Source of the DNA: Polynucleobacter sp. MWH-UH2A | GTDB taxonomy: Bacteria > Pseudomonadota > Gammaproteobacteria > Burkholderiales > Burkholderiaceae | NCBI RefSeq assembly: GCF_018687195.1 | Contig: NZ_CP061321.1 | Span: 868,001 to 932,000, forward strand | DNA: 64,000 bases | Direction of reading: 5' to 3' | Shown: piece after piece, positions 44,918 to 55,818 of the stretch | Layout of the letters: every line of letters starts with the position of its first letter | How positions within the stretch are numbered: position 1 is the first letter of the stretch | Position numbers and translations under genes: made by a program | Notes under the pieces: model-generated | Told to the model about the DNA's origin: nothing | The model's database searches: none | What the model saw: only the letters and a program-made list of their open reading frames with translations

Positions 44918-45408
44918 TGCGACACATTATTTCTGTACTGATTGAGAACGAACCAGGCGCCTTATCTCGTGTAGTTGGCTTGTTCTCAGCTCGCGGTTAC
45001 AACATCGATACCTTAAGTGTTGCGCCAACTGAAGATCCATCACTTTCACGTATGACGATCGTGACCTTTGGTTCTGATGATGTCATTGAGCAAATTACCA
45101 AACACTTGAATCGCTTGGTTGAGGTGGTTAAGGTATTTGATTTAAGTGAAGGCCCTCATATCGAGCGCGAACTCATGATGATCAAAGTTCGTGCGGTAGG
45201 CAAAGAGCGTGAAGAGCTCAAACGTACAACCGATATCTTCCGTGGCCGCATTATTGATGTCACGGATAAGAGCTACACCATTGAATTAACAGGTGATGGC
45301 GCTAAGTTGGATGCTTTTATTGATTCGATTGATCGTGCATCGATTCTAGAAACCGTGCGTTCAGGCGGATCTGGGATTGGGCGCGGCGAGCGCATTCTGA
45401 AGGTCTAA
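44917..45408 (+). CDS. ilvN: acetolactate synthase small (regulatory) subunit
   Basis: Regulatory subunit of 163 residues that gives valine feedback control and full activity to IlvB. N-terminal ACT domain MRHIISVLIENEPGALSRVVGLFSARGYNIDTLSVAPTEDPSLSRMTIV, then a C-terminal domain with EVVKVFDLSEGP and ELMMIKV. Coupled to ilvB by a 1-base overlap. Operon ilvB-ilvN-ilvC. Confidence 0.97.
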   Translation: MRHIISVLIENEPGALSRVVGLFSARGYNIDTLSVAPTEDPSLSRMTIVTFGSDDVIEQITKHLNRLVEVVKVFDLSEGPHIERELMMIKVRAVGKEREELKRTTDIFRGRIIDVTDKSYTIELTGDGAKLDAFIDSIDRASILETVRSGGSGIGRGERILKV

Positions 45409-45436
45409 TTTTTTAACTGATTTATTACTCTAATAA

Positions 45437-46480
<1,044 letters not shown>

Positions 46481-46519
46481 TTTTATTTATAGTCCTCACT
46501 TCAAAGGCTCAGAACAAAG

Positions 46520-47167
46520 ATGATGTATCCCCATCCCATTATTGCGAAAGAAGGTTGGCCTTATTTGGCTCTAGTGGGCGTGATGGCCCTCATCATTCAT
46601 CACTTCGGTGGTATTGCATGGTCATGGCCTTTCTGGATCATCTTTGTTTTTGTGCTGCAGTTCTTCCGCGATCCTCAGCGCATTCCTGCCTTGGGTCGCG
46701 ATTTAGTTTTATCGCCTGCTGACGGACGTATTGTGGTTGTTGAAACTGCAAACGATCCTTATGCTGGTCGTGAAGCGCTAAAGATCAGTGTTTTCATGAA
46801 CGTTTTTAATGTGCACTCCAATCGCAGCTCCGTAAATGGCTTGGTGAAAGAAATTCAATATTTCCCAGGTAAATTTGTGAATGCCGATTTGGATAAAGCC
46901 TCTACTGAAAATGAGCGCAATGCGGTTGTGATTGACGCAAATGGTCAAATAGTGACCTTGGTACAAGTGGCTGGTTTAATTGCACGCCGTATTCTCTGTT
47001 ATATCCATGTTGGCGATCGCCTAAAAGCAGGTGAGCGCTATGGGTTTATCCGCTTTGGCTCACGTGTAGACGTGTATCTACCCTTGACCGCTGAACCATT
47101 GGTATCTGTTGGTGATAAAGTATTTGCAACGAACACTGCTTTGGCCCGTGTTCCTGGCTTAGACTGA
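46520..47167 (+). CDS. psd: phosphatidylserine decarboxylase (short form)
   Basis: Pyruvoyl enzyme of 215 residues that forms phosphatidylethanolamine at the inner membrane. Membrane helices near the N-terminus (about 15-50), [27 protein letters not shown], and near the end [11 protein letters not shown], where the Gly-Ser bond is expected to self-cleave to give the pyruvoyl group. The short length fits the proenzyme type common in many proteobacteria. Neighbour pssA supplies its substrate. Confidence 0.96.
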   Translation: MMYPHPIIAKEGWPYLALVGVMALIIHHFGGIAWSWPFWIIFVFVLQFFRDPQRIPALGRDLVLSPADGRIVVVETANDPYAGREALKISVFMNVFNVHSNRSSVNGLVKEIQYFPGKFVNADLDKASTENERNAVVIDANGQIVTLVQVAGLIARRILCYIHVGDRLKAGERYGFIRFGSRVDVYLPLTAEPLVSVGDKVFATNTALARVPGLD

Positions 47168-47192
47168 TTCTTTTTATTCATCGGACAATACT

Positions 47193-48056
47193 TTGACTAC
47201 ATTTCGCCGTCGTGGTCGCATTCATCGTAACCGCATCAATGCACGCCGTCTTGGTTCTGATGATGGGCAATGGGCAGAAGCTCTAGGCGATGATCTGGAT
47301 TACGAAGTAGAAGAGCTACTTCCCGAGAAGCCACGTTTACGCAGCAAGGGTATTTATTTATTACCGAATGCGTTTACTACAGCGGCTTTATTCAGTGGAT
47401 TCTTTGCTATCGTCAATGCAATGAATGACCAGTTTCAAGTGGCGGCAATCGCTATCTTTGCCTCACTTGTGCTTGATGGTATGGATGGTCGCGTTGCTCG
47501 CATGACCAATACTCAAAGTGCGTTTGGCGAGCAATATGACTCCCTCGCAGACATGGTTTCATTTGGCGTTGCTCCGGCACTCGTTGCTTATGAGTGGGCC
47601 CTGAAAGATTTGGGCAAGTGGGGCTGGCTTGCTGCATTTACCTATTGCGCTGGCGCTGCTTTGCGTCTGGCGCGTTTTAATGTCAATACTGGTGTAGTCG
47701 ATAAGAAATTCTTTCAAGGCCTTCCCAGTCCTGCAGCAGGTTCTCTGATTGCAGGCTTCATCTGGTTGGCTGATGACAATAAGATTCCAGTACGTGATTC
47801 AGCGATTCCTTGGATCACCTTCTTTATTGCGGTTTATGCTGGCTTAACCATGGTATCTAATGCGCGTTTTTATAGCGGTAAAGCTTTAGATGTTCGCTAT
47901 CGAGTGCCATTTGGAGTGATGGTCTTATTGATTTTGACCTTTGTGCTGATTTCTTCGAACCCGCCATTAACCTTATTTGGTTTATTCGTGGTGTATTCCG
48001 CATCTGGTTATGTGATTTGGGCGTGGGAACGCCTTAGTGGGAAACGTTTTAGCTAA
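47193..48056 (+). CDS. pssA: CDP-diacylglycerol-serine O-phosphatidyltransferase
   Basis: Integral membrane enzyme of 287 residues that makes phosphatidylserine. A basic N-terminus is followed by GIYLLPNAFTTAALFSGFFAIV and the CDP-alcohol phosphotransferase motif DGMDGRVARMTNTQSAFGEQYDSLAD, with six or so further membrane helices. The start is TTG at 47193. It forms a small pair with psd. Its stop is 28 bases before the leu leader peptide. Confidence 0.96.
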   Translation: MTTFRRRGRIHRNRINARRLGSDDGQWAEALGDDLDYEVEELLPEKPRLRSKGIYLLPNAFTTAALFSGFFAIVNAMNDQFQVAAIAIFASLVLDGMDGRVARMTNTQSAFGEQYDSLADMVSFGVAPALVAYEWALKDLGKWGWLAAFTYCAGAALRLARFNVNTGVVDKKFFQGLPSPAAGSLIAGFIWLADDNKIPVRDSAIPWITFFIAVYAGLTMVSNARFYSGKALDVRYRVPFGVMVLLILTFVLISSNPPLTLFGLFVVYSASGYVIWAWERLSGKRFS

Positions 48057-48084
48057 ATCCCTATTTTTGGGGTATATTAATTCC

Positions 48085-48174
48085 ATGTTGATGAATTTCT
48101 CACCTTTAAACAGCCTTCCTAGCGGGAAACTGCTTCTAGCACTAAGCCTTAAGCTTGGGGCGGGTAAGGCCTGA
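48085..48174 (+). CDS. leucine-rich leader peptide upstream of leuA
   Basis: Open frame of 29 codons (ATG at 48085, TGA at 48172-48174) with 9 leucines. The run after codon 15 is CTG CTT CTA GCA CTA AGC CTT AAG CTT, the signature of a charged-tRNA sensor. A strong terminator follows at 48215. No good ribosome-binding site is seen; GGGG at 48069-48072 is 12 bases upstream. Its layout matches the leader peptides of leucine biosynthetic operons. Confidence 0.8.
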   Translation: MLMNFSPLNSLPSGKLLLALSLKLGAGKA

Positions 48175-48214
48175 GTTGATGAGATAGAGATCATTCATTA
48201 ACCACAAATACCAG

Positions 48215-48244
48215 CCCCAGCAAATTGCTGGGGTTTTTGTTTTT
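48215..48244 (+). terminator. leu attenuator terminator
   Basis: CCCCAGCA at 48215-48222 pairs with TGCTGGGG at 48226-48233 (8 bp, AAT loop), followed by TTTTTGTTTTT. Upstream TGGGGC, near the last Leu codon, can pair with GCCCCA at 48214-48219 and could form an antiterminator. Another possible stem is GTTGATGA at 48175-48182 with TCATTAAC at 48195-48202. Confidence 0.85.
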
Positions 48245-48285
48245 GAATGCTGTTCAAGAGATATTAAGTAAACCGGAGAGTAGTG

Positions 48286-49833
48286 ATGAGCGACAAAGTA
48301 ATCATTTTTGACACCACCTTGCGTGATGGTGAGCAATCCCCTGGCGCATCGATGACCAAGGACGAGAAGATTCGTATTGCTCGTCAGCTTGAGCGTTTAA
48401 AGGTGGATGTGATTGAAGCTGGTTTCGCAGCAAGCTCTGAGGGTGACTTTCAGGCGATTTCTGCGGTGGCTGCCGCAGTCAAGGATTCGATTGTGTGCTC
48501 ATTGGCCAGAGCAAATGATAAGGACATCACACGTGCTGCTGACGCCTTGCAAGCTGCTCATGCCAAACGTATCCATGCGTTCTTGGCAACAAGCCCATTG
48601 CACATGGCCGTCAAATTGCGCATGTCTCCAGAAGAAGTATTAGAGCAAGCGAAACGCTCCATTCGTTTTGCCAGAAACTTGGCGTCCGATATTGAATTCT
48701 CTGCGGAAGATGGTTATCGCTCAGAGATGGATTTCTTATGCCGCGTGGTGGAGGCTGTCATCAATGAGGGCGCATCAACAATCAATATTCCCGACACAGT
48801 TGGTTATGCAACTCCCGAGTTATATGGTGAGTTCATCAAAACCTTACGCACCCGTGTGCCGAATTCAGATAAGGCGATTTGGTCAGTGCATTGTCATAAT
48901 GATTTGGGTATGGCGGTGGCTAATTCTTTGGCTGGCGTCAAGATTGGTGGAGCGCGTCAAATTGAGTGCACCATTAATGGTTTGGGTGAGCGCGCCGGCA
49001 ATACTGCCTTAGAAGAAATTGTGATGTCTTTGCGCACTCGCAAAGATTACTTTGATATGGTTTGCGGCATCGATGCGAGCCAGATCGTTCCGGCTTCTAA
49101 ATTGGTTTCTCAAATTACCGGTTTTGTAGTGCAACCAAATAAAGCAGTTGTGGGCGCCAATGCCTTTGCACACGCCTCGGGCATTCATCAAGACGGTATT
49201 TTGAAGAATCGCGAAACCTATGAAATCATGCGTGCGGAAGATGTGGGCTGGACAACCAACAAGATCGTGTTGGGTAAATTATCTGGCCGCAACGCATTTA
49301 AGCAACGCTTACAAGAGTTGGGTATTGCCGTAGAGGCAGAAGCGGATTTGAATGAGGCATTCACTCGCTTTAAGGCATTAGCTGATCAAAAGGCAGAGAT
49401 TTTTGATGAAGACATCATCGCCATCATGTCTGATGCTGCAGCTGCAGAAGAGGGTGAGTATTTTCAATTCATTTCCTTGAGCCAACATTCAGAAACAGGC
49501 GAGCGTCCGAAGTCTCGTATTACTTTCCGCATGGGCGATAAAGAATTGAGTTCTGAGGCAGAGGGCAATGGCCCGGTTGATGCTAGCTTGAATGCGATCG
49601 AAGAAATTGCGAAGAGTGGGGCCGAGCAATTGTTGTACTCAGTCAATGCAATCACTTCAGGCACTCAGTCACAAGGCGAGGTCACCGTGCGTTTATCTAA
49701 AGGCGGTCGAATTGTGAATGGTGTGGGTACTGATCCAGACATCATTGCGGCTTCTGCAAAGGCGTATTTGTCTGCTTTAAATAAGCTGCATGACCCAAGC
49801 CAGGCAAAATTAAATGCGCAGATGACGCCATGA
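48286..49833 (+). CDS. leuA: 2-isopropylmalate synthase
   Basis: First step of leucine synthesis, about 515 residues. Catalytic barrel with [17 protein letters not shown] near the N-terminus, [16 protein letters not shown] with the metal His, and [11 protein letters not shown]. The C-terminal LeuA regulatory domain (about 385-505) is present. The ATG at 48286 is preceded by GGAGAG at 48275-48280. It lies downstream of the leader peptide and terminator, so leucine attenuation is likely. Confidence 0.97.
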   Translation: MSDKVIIFDTTLRDGEQSPGASMTKDEKIRIARQLERLKVDVIEAGFAASSEGDFQAISAVAAAVKDSIVCSLARANDKDITRAADALQAAHAKRIHAFLATSPLHMAVKLRMSPEEVLEQAKRSIRFARNLASDIEFSAEDGYRSEMDFLCRVVEAVINEGASTINIPDTVGYATPELYGEFIKTLRTRVPNSDKAIWSVHCHNDLGMAVANSLAGVKIGGARQIECTINGLGERAGNTALEEIVMSLRTRKDYFDMVCGIDASQIVPASKLVSQITGFVVQPNKAVVGANAFAHASGIHQDGILKNRETYEIMRAEDVGWTTNKIVLGKLSGRNAFKQRLQELGIAVEAEADLNEAFTRFKALADQKAEIFDEDIIAIMSDAAAAEEGEYFQFISLSQHSETGERPKSRITFRMGDKELSSEAEGNGPVDASLNAIEEIAKSGAEQLLYSVNAITSGTQSQGEVTVRLSKGGRIVNGVGTDPDIIAASAKAYLSALNKLHDPSQAKLNAQMTP

Positions 49834-49854
49834 TAGGCGCCATCTGATTTGCAT

Positions 49855-50451
49855 CTACTTGTTGAGCGTAGTGTCTTTGTAGTACTTTGTTCCCTTGCCG
49901 GTGATTTCAGCGGCAAGGCCTGAGTCTGTTAGTTGAAACATGATGATTCCAGGGGCGACGATAGTGCCATCTTGGTAGGCATTCCCATCCTTGTCATATT
50001 TAGCTGAGGCAGTTACTTGACCGCCAAAGGTCCACCCTGAATTTACAAAGTTATTTAATGCATCTTCAGTTTGGAATATAAAAATATTTTGAAAAGATTT
50101 AATTCCCATGCCAAGACCAGCTTGAACTTCAGCCATATTCATAAATACGGGTTTTGAGCTAAGCTTATTGATCACGACGCCAGATCCAGTGCCGCCGCCA
50201 GCAATCAAAATTTTCATTCCAAAGTTGCTAAAGGTGGCATAGCCTACCGATTTTTCAATTAATTCTTTAGTTTTGGGTTGAGCTGCATAGAGTTGTTTCA
50301 GCGTGTCATCACTTTTCTTGAGGATTTCTTGCCGCTGCTGTGCTGCTGTTTTATCCGGTCCAAATACATTTGGAAATTGTGCAAATGCTGTGGGAGCGAG
50401 GCAAAAACTTACTAGTAGTGAGAATGCAAATACGGGCAAAATGGACTTCAT
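49855..50451 (-). CDS. SYLF/Ysc84-domain lipid-binding protein, exported
   Basis: Exported protein of about 198 residues. Signal peptide MKSILPVFAFSLLVSFCLAPTAFAQ, then the SYLF-type domain with KSVGYATFSNFGMKILIAGGGTGSGVV, AEVQAGLGMGIKSFQNIFIFQTEDALNNFVNSGW and GTIVAPGIIMFQLTDSGLAAE. The start is ATG at 50449-50451; the frame extends 17 codons further. Family members bind phosphoinositides in eukaryotes; the bacterial role is not settled. Convergent with leuA. Confidence 0.88.
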   Translation of the reverse strand: MKSILPVFAFSLLVSFCLAPTAFAQFPNVFGPDKTAAQQRQEILKKSDDTLKQLYAAQPKTKELIEKSVGYATFSNFGMKILIAGGGTGSGVVINKLSSKPVFMNMAEVQAGLGMGIKSFQNIFIFQTEDALNNFVNSGWTFGGQVTASAKYDKDGNAYQDGTIVAPGIIMFQLTDSGLAAEITGKGTKYYKDTTLNK

Positions 50452-50555
50452 ATTTTGTAACTCTTTGATTAATATATATTTTTTAAATTTATGACAAGTC
50501 ATTTAACTAAGAATACCAATATTTACGGGGCAAATCCCTTGATTTGACTTCCATC

Positions 50556-50564
50556 TGCTACAAT
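50556..50564 (+). promoter_or_regulatory. candidate rpsO promoter (extended -10)
   Basis: TGCTACAAT at 50556-50564 is an extended -10 (TG-n-TACAAT). No convincing -35 at usual spacing. It lies about 112 bases upstream of rpsO. Confidence 0.35.
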
Positions 50565-50676
50565 TCGAGGGCTTTGATTTATAAAGCTTTTTTGTTTTTA
50601 TTGAAGTATTTTGTTTAATTAGGCACGACACAAATTGGGTGAGAGCTCAAGTGTTCGCAAGTAAGGAGTATTAAAA

Positions 50677-50946
50677 ATGGCAGTTGCTGATATCAAAACG
50701 GCGGAAATCGTCAAAGAAAACGCGCGCAGCGCAAATGATACGGGTAGCCCTGAAGTTCAAGTTTCATTGCTAACAGCCCGCATCAATGAATTAACCCCCC
50801 ATTTCAAGGCTAACGCTAAAGACCATCACAGCCGTCGCGGTTTGTTGAAGATGGTTTCACGTCGCCGTCGCCTCTTGGATTACCTCAAAGGCAAAGATCT
50901 GGATCGCTATCGCGCATTGATCGAGAAATTAGGTCTCCGTAAGTAA
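50677..50946 (+). CDS. rpsO: 30S ribosomal protein S15
   Basis: Small-subunit protein of 89 residues binding 16S r[49 protein letters not shown] and the Arg/Lys-rich end are all typical. AAGGAG is seen at about 50662-50667. It precedes pnp, the usual rpsO-pnp linkage, with a 269-base gap holding a terminator and a long hairpin. Confidence 0.98.
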   Translation: MAVADIKTAEIVKENARSANDTGSPEVQVSLLTARINELTPHFKANAKDHHSRRGLLKMVSRRRRLLDYLKGKDLDRYRALIEKLGLRK

Positions 50947-50963
50947 TTCTTATCGGTATTGCA

Positions 50964-51025
50964 ATGCCATCTCACTTAGGGTTGTTTCTTGATTGAATCA
51001 GTCTTAAGAAGGTGGCATGTTTTTT
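50964..51025 (+). terminator. probable rpsO terminator
   Basis: ATGCCATCT at 50964-50972 pairs with AGGTGGCAT at 51010-51018 (one G-U), then GTTTTTT. The loop is long (37 bases), so strength is uncertain. Confidence 0.5.
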
Positions 51026-51050
51026 GAGCGCTTTTAGATTATTTGTGTAG

Positions 51051-51112
51051 GGGATCGTGTCATTCCAATGAGCTTCTGAGTAGTTAACAGAGTCTCCCTG
51101 GAATGGCATCCC
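51051..51112 (+). promoter_or_regulatory. long irregular hairpin in the pnp leader
   Basis: CATTCCA at 51061-51067 pairs with TGGAATG at 51099-51105. Inside it GAG/CTC and TCTG/CAGA pair, separated by symmetric two-base internal loops, and the apical loop has nine bases. Outer GGG/CCC and GTGT/GCAT pairs extend the stem. It sits 104 bases before the pnp start. Escherichia coli pnp is autoregulated through an RNase III cut in a leader hairpin, so a similar role is plausible. Confidence 0.65.
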
Positions 51113-51215
51113 TTGAAATCTTCAATCGCTCCAGTGTTGTCGTGACGCTGCTTTATCTCACGGCAAACGTATTGCTCATGTGAGTATTACGTGAATATTT
51201 TGGAGAGAATCAAAA

Positions 51216-53369
51216 ATGAGTATGTTTAAAAAAGCAGTGAAGAGTTTTCAGTGGGGCAACCATCAAGTTACTATGGAAACAGGCGAGATTGCTCGTCAAG
51301 CTGGTGGTGCGGTTATCGTTAACGTGGATGACACAGTTGTTATGGGTACAGTCGTTGCCTCTAAGACAGCTAAGCCAGGCCAAGACTTTTTCCCATTAAC
51401 AGTTGACTATCTTGAGAAGACTTATGCTGCGGGCAAGATCCCTGGCGGCTTCTTCCGTCGCGAAGGTCGTCCATCTGAAGGCGAGACATTAATCTCCCGT
51501 TTGATAGATCGCCCGATTCGTCCATTGTTCCCAGAAGGCTTCTACAACGAAGTTCAGGTGGTAGTTCATGTGTTGTCTATCAACCCAGACGTGCCATCTG
51601 ATATTCCTGCATTGATCGCAGCATCTGCAGCATTGGCTGTTTCTGGTATTCCATTTAGCGGTCCAGTTGGCGCAGCTCGCGTAGGCTACACTAATGGTCA
51701 ATATTTATTGAACCCAACTCGTTCAGAGCAAGCTACTAGTGAACTCGATTTAATCGTTGCTGGTACACAAGCTGCTGTATTGATGGTGGAATCTGAAGCG
51801 AACCAGCTTTCTGAAGAAGTGATGTTGGGTGCGGTTGTATATGGTCACGATCAAATGCAAACTGCTATCAACGCGATTAATGATTTGGTTCGTGAAGCAG
51901 GTAAACCAGAGTGGGATTGGCAAGCCGCTCCTAAAGATGAGCCATTGATTGCTAAGGTTTCAGCATTGGCTGAAGGCCCATTACGTGAGGCTTATCAAAT
52001 TCGTCAAAAGGGCGCACGCTCTGACAAACTTAAGGCCATCACCAAAGAGGTATTGGCGAAGTTGGCTGAAGAAGGTGAGGTGGATGATGTTGCTGTTGGC
52101 AATATCTTGTTTGAAATCGAAGCTAAGATTGTTCGTAGCCAGATTTTAAATGGCGAGCCACGTATTGATGGCCGCGATACCCGTACTGTTCGTCCGATTG
52201 AGATTCGCAATGGCGTATTGCCACGCACTCACGGTTCAGCATTGTTTACTCGTGGTGAAACTCAGGCTCTCGTTGTTGCTACTTTGGGTACAGCACGTGA
52301 TGAGCAGATCATTGACGCACTCGAAGGTGAATACCGCGATCGTTTCATGTTCCACTACAACATGCCTCCATTTGCTACTGGCGAAACTGGCCGCGTAGGT
52401 AGCCCTAAGCGTCGTGAAATTGGTCACGGCCGTTTGGCAAAGCGTGCATTGATTCCGGTATTGCCAAGCCCAGAAGACTTTGCATACAGCATCCGCGTGG
52501 TTTCTGAGATTACCGAATCTAACGGTTCTTCATCCATGGCTTCTGTTTGCGGTGGCTGCTTGGCAATGATGGATGCTGGCGTTCCAGTCAAGGCACACGT
52601 TGCTGGTGTTGCAATGGGCTTGATTTTGGATGGCAATCGTTTTGCAGTTCTAACAGATATCTTGGGTGACGAAGATCACTTAGGTGATATGGACTTCAAG
52701 GTGGCCGGTACAGCCAATGGTATTACTGCATTGCAGATGGATATCAAAGTACAAGGTATTACTAAAGAGATCATGCAGGTTGCATTAGCTCAGGCTAAAG
52801 AAGGCCGTTTGCATATCTTGAGCAAGATGCAAGAAGCAATGGGTTCTGTGCGCACCGAATTGTCAGCACATGCTCCACGCATGGTGTCATTCAAGATTCA
52901 TCCAGACAAGATTCGTGAAGTTATCGGCAAGGGTGGTGCAACTATCCAGGCTTTGACTAAAGAAACTGGTTGCAGCATTGATATTCAAGACGATGGTACT
53001 GTGACCATTGCCTCTACAAATGCGGATGGTTTAGCAGAAGCGAAATCTCGCATCGAAGGCATTACTGCTGAAGCTGAAGTAGGCAAGATCTATGAAGGCC
53101 CAGTGGTTAAGCTGCTTGAATTTGGCGCACTTGTAAACATTCTTCCTGGCAAAGATGGTCTATTGCACATCTCTGAAATTTCAAATGAGCGTGTAAAAGA
53201 AGTAAAAGATTATTTGCAAGAAGGTCAGATTGTTCGCGTGAAGTTGCTTGCTGCTGATGAGCGTGGTCGTTTACGTTTATCACTCAAGGCTGCTATGGCT
53301 GATGAAGGCGGTAGTATTGCGCCTTTAGCAGGTGCGACTGATGCTGCCCCAACTGGCGAAACTGCTTAA
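51216..53369 (+). CDS. pnp: polyribonucleotide nucleotidyltransferase (PNPase)
   Basis: Phosphorolytic 3'-5' exoribonuclease of 717 residues, core of the RNA degradosome. Two RNase PH domains (first with [31 protein letters not shown], second with FNMPP-like [16 protein letters not shown] and [19 protein letters not shown]), then a KH domain ([16 protein letters not shown]) and an S1 domain ([34 protein letters not shown]). The ATG at 51216 follows GGAGAG. A leader hairpin upstream is listed separately. Confidence 0.98.
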   Translation: MSMFKKAVKSFQWGNHQVTMETGEIARQAGGAVIVNVDDTVVMGTVVASKTAKPGQDFFPLTVDYLEKTYAAGKIPGGFFRREGRPSEGETLISRLIDRPIRPLFPEGFYNEVQVVVHVLSINPDVPSDIPALIAASAALAVSGIPFSGPVGAARVGYTNGQYLLNPTRSEQATSELDLIVAGTQAAVLMVESEANQLSEEVMLGAVVYGHDQMQTAINAINDLVREAGKPEWDWQAAPKDEPLIAKVSALAEGPLREAYQIRQKGARSDKLKAITKEVLAKLAEEGEVDDVAVGNILFEIEAKIVRSQILNGEPRIDGRDTRTVRPIEIRNGVLPRTHGSALFTRGETQALVVATLGTARDEQIIDALEGEYRDRFMFHYNMPPFATGETGRVGSPKRREIGHGRLAKRALIPVLPSPEDFAYSIRVVSEITESNGSSSMASVCGGCLAMMDAGVPVKAHVAGVAMGLILDGNRFAVLTDILGDEDHLGDMDFKVAGTANGITALQMDIKVQGITKEIMQVALAQAKEGRLHILSKMQEAMGSVRTELSAHAPRMVSFKIHPDKIREVIGKGGATIQALTKETGCSIDIQDDGTVTIASTNADGLAEAKSRIEGITAEAEVGKIYEGPVVKLLEFGALVNILPGKDGLLHISEISNERVKEVKDYLQEGQIVRVKLLAADERGRLRLSLKAAMADEGGSIAPLAGATDAAPTGETA

Positions 53370-53401
53370 GCTCTGATTGAGATCACCAGCAAGGATTGTT
53401 C

Positions 53402-54400
53402 ATGCGCGTTATTGAGATCAAAGAATTTGGTACGCCAGAAATGTTGGTGCCAACCACTCGTCCTGATCCTGTGGTTCCGTCTGCGGGATCTGGCGAGATC
53501 TTAATTAAAGTATTAGCAGCAGGTATTAATCGACCTGATGTTTTACAGCGTAAAGGGCATTACCCAGTTCCTGCTGGTGCTTCCGATATTCCAGGCTTAG
53601 AAGTTGCAGGTGAAATTATTGGCGGTGATTTATCACATGCCGATAATGCATTTGGCCTCAAGGTTGGTGATAAGGTTTGTGCCTTAGTGCAGGGTGGCGG
53701 TTATGCGGATTTATGCACCGCGCCAGTTGCGCAGTGTTTACCATACCCAACGGGCTTTAGTGATCAAGAGGCTGCTGCCTTGCCAGAAACTTTCTATACC
53801 GTGTGGAGCAATGTCTTTATGCGTGGCGAGTTATCTGATGGTGAGACTTTGTTAGTGCAGGGTGGTTCAAGCGGTATTGGTGTGACAGCGATATTGCTTG
53901 CAAAGGCGATGGGTCACAAGGTGTTCGTTACCGCTGGTACTGATGAAAAGTGTGCTGCTTGTTTAAAGCTAGGCGCCGATCTTGCAATCAATTACAAAAC
54001 CCAAGACTTTGTTGAAGAGGTAAAAAAAGCCACAGATGGCAAGGGCGTCAATGTCATTCTGGATATGGTTACGGGTGCTTACGTCCAACGTGAGATTGAT
54101 TGTTTGGCTGATGATGGCCGTATTGTGATTATTGCCATTCAGGGTGGATCAAAGGCTGAAGTGAGTACCAATCAGATTTTGCGTCGCCGCCTTACTATTA
54201 CTGGATCGACTTTACGTCCACGTCCTGTTTCATTTAAGAAGCAAATCACCAAGCAGTTGCATGATCATGTTTGGCCCTTGCTCAATGCGGGCAAGTTAAA
54301 GCCAGCAATCTACAAGACCTTTACATTGGACCAAGCGGCAGATGCACATCGTTTGATGGAGTCGTCTGAGCATGTTGGCAAAATTGTTTTGACGGTATAA
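53402..54400 (+). CDS. NAD(P)H quinone oxidoreductase, zinc-less MDR family (PIG3/QOR type)
   Basis: Cytoplasmic reductase of about 332 residues. The GroES-like N-terminal domain has GINRPDVLQRKGHYPVPAGASDIPGLEVAGEI, then ALPETFYTVWSNVF and the NADPH loop GGSSGIGVTAILLAKAMG. No zinc-binding cysteines, as expected of quinone oxidoreductases. The ATG at 53402 has AAGGA six bases upstream; the frame begins at TTG 53396. It lies between pnp and tpiA. Confidence 0.93.
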   Translation: MRVIEIKEFGTPEMLVPTTRPDPVVPSAGSGEILIKVLAAGINRPDVLQRKGHYPVPAGASDIPGLEVAGEIIGGDLSHADNAFGLKVGDKVCALVQGGGYADLCTAPVAQCLPYPTGFSDQEAAALPETFYTVWSNVFMRGELSDGETLLVQGGSSGIGVTAILLAKAMGHKVFVTAGTDEKCAACLKLGADLAINYKTQDFVEEVKKATDGKGVNVILDMVTGAYVQREIDCLADDGRIVIIAIQGGSKAEVSTNQILRRRLTITGSTLRPRPVSFKKQITKQLHDHVWPLLNAGKLKPAIYKTFTLDQAADAHRLMESSEHVGKIVLTV

Positions 54401-54417
54401 GTAACGAAATTATTCTT

Positions 54418-55176
54418 ATGCGTCCACTTATCATCGTTGGCAACTGGAAAATGAATGGCAGTCTTGCAAGTAATCAAGACTGGATCAAAGTAGTTGCTCA
54501 TGGCATGGAAAGTGGTATGCCTGCAGGTCGTAAATTTGTAGTTTGCCCACCGTCTCCATATTTGCAGCAATGTGCTGATTTGATCCAAGGGCACTCCATC
54601 GCATTTTTAAGCTTGGGCGCTCAAGATGTTTCTGCGCAATCTTCTGGCGCGTACACCGGTGAAACTGGTGCAAGCATGCTGAAAGAGATGGGGTGTCATT
54701 ATGTGATTGTTGGACACTCTGAGCGTCGTCAAATGCATCATGAGGTTGATGAGACAGTTGCCGCCAAGGCTCTACAAGCGCTTGATAACGGCATTACGCC
54801 CATCATTTGCGTTGGTGAAACCCTGGATGAGCGTAATTCTGGAAGGGCCGAGGAAGTTGTTTGTGGACAAATTGCAAAGCAAGTGAACGTATTACAGGAT
54901 CGTTTAGCGGACTGTCTGATTGCGTATGAGCCCGTTTGGGCAATTGGCACTGGCAAGGTAGCTAGTGCACAAATTGCGCAAGATATGCACCGTCACATTC
55001 GTCTTCAGTTGGCTGAGTTTGATGAAGATGTCGCATCTCATGTTGGAATTTTGTATGGAGGCAGCGTTAAACCGGACAATGCTGTTGAGTTGTTTGCCAT
55101 GCCGGATATTGATGGCGGATTGGTTGGGGGCGCATCTTTAGATCCTCAAGATTTTCTAGCCATCTGTAGAGCATAG
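54418..55176 (+). CDS. tpiA: triosephosphate isomerase
   Basis: Glycolytic enzyme of 252 residues interconverting dihydroxyacetone phosphate and glyceraldehyde 3-phosphate. NWKMNG (Lys), VGHSERR (His), AYEPVWAIGTGKVAS (catalytic Glu and flexible loop) and GGSVKPDN are intact. 17 bases after the quinone oxidoreductase gene and 20 before secG. Confidence 0.98.
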   Translation: MRPLIIVGNWKMNGSLASNQDWIKVVAHGMESGMPAGRKFVVCPPSPYLQQCADLIQGHSIAFLSLGAQDVSAQSSGAYTGETGASMLKEMGCHYVIVGHSERRQMHHEVDETVAAKALQALDNGITPIICVGETLDERNSGRAEEVVCGQIAKQVNVLQDRLADCLIAYEPVWAIGTGKVASAQIAQDMHRHIRLQLAEFDEDVASHVGILYGGSVKPDNAVELFAMPDIDGGLVGGASLDPQDFLAICRA

Positions 55177-55196
55177 TTTTTTATTGGAGAAAAGTT

Positions 55197-55541
55197 GTGG
55201 AATGGTTTAAGACTTTATTGATCGTGTTGCAGGTAATTTCAGCATTGGCTGTTATTTTGTTAGTTCTCTTGCAGCAGGGTAAGGGCGCCGATATGGGTGC
55301 TGCTTTTGGATCAGGTGCTTCTGGCAGCTTATTTGGCGCCAGTGGGTCAGCCAATTTTCTGTCTCACACAACTGCCATTTTTGCAGCGGTGTTTTTTATC
55401 GCCACTATTGGTATTACTTGGATTGGGAATAAGAAAGAAGTAAATCCTGGCGTCCTCTCTGGAACTGTAGCTCCAGTTGCTACCCCAGTAGTGCCGGTGG
55501 CCCCTGCTCAAGACCCGAGTAAGCCAGCCGTTCCAAAGTAA
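55197..55541 (+). CDS. secG: preprotein translocase subunit SecG
   Basis: Membrane component of the SecYEG channel, 114 residues. Two membrane helices (about 3-22 and 52-73) flank the conserved LLQQGKGADMGAAFGSGASGSLFGASG. The Ala/Pro/Val-rich tail is common in betaproteobacteria. The start is GTG at 55197 with TGGAGA upstream. The tpiA-secG-tRNA-Leu-nuoA order is usual in this order. Confidence 0.97.
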   Translation: MEWFKTLLIVLQVISALAVILLVLLQQGKGADMGAAFGSGASGSLFGASGSANFLSHTTAIFAAVFFIATIGITWIGNKKEVNPGVLSGTVAPVATPVVPVAPAQDPSKPAVPK

Positions 55542-55626
55542 ATATGTAGTCTTTTACCGCTTTTCTTGCCCCTATTTGGGGGTGTTTAGTGGTGCAATGC
55601 AGTAGAATTGATGGGTTTTGCAAGAT

Positions 55627-55711
55627 GCCGACGTGGTGAAATTGGTAGACACGCTATCTTGAGGGGGTAGTGGCTTAGGCTGTGCGAGTTCGAGTCTCGC
55701 CGTCGGCACCA
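55627..55711 (+). tRNA. tRNA-Leu (anticodon GAG)
   Basis: 85 bases with the long variable arm of a class II tRNA. Acceptor GCCGACG pairs with CGTCGGC, discriminator A, encoded CCA at 55709-55711. Anticodon stem CTATC/GGTAG with loop TTGAGGG gives anticodon GAG, reading CTC and CTT. T arm GCGAGTTCGAGTCTCGC is canonical. Confidence 0.97.
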
Positions 55712-55724
55712 AAAATGCAGTATC

Positions 55725-55760
55725 TGTAAGGGTTTTTGCTCTAAATCAATAGAGCTTACA
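55725..55760 (+). other. inverted repeat between tRNA-Leu and nuoA
   Basis: GCTCTA at 55738-55743 pairs with TAGAGC at 55750-55755, and outer TGTAA at 55725-55729 with TTACA at 55756-55760, leaving an eight-base bulge with a T run. It could affect tRNA 3' processing or the nuo promoter. No function is established. Confidence 0.4.
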
Positions 55761-55818
55761 GTGGAATAATGAATAATTTGCCGTTTTTAAAGGTTTACTA
55801 GACGAACACAGGGCTATT

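Noticed and set aside
55569..55581. CCCC-TATTT-GGGG hairpin after secG as a terminator
   Set aside because: The stem has only four pairs and no T run of usable length follows.
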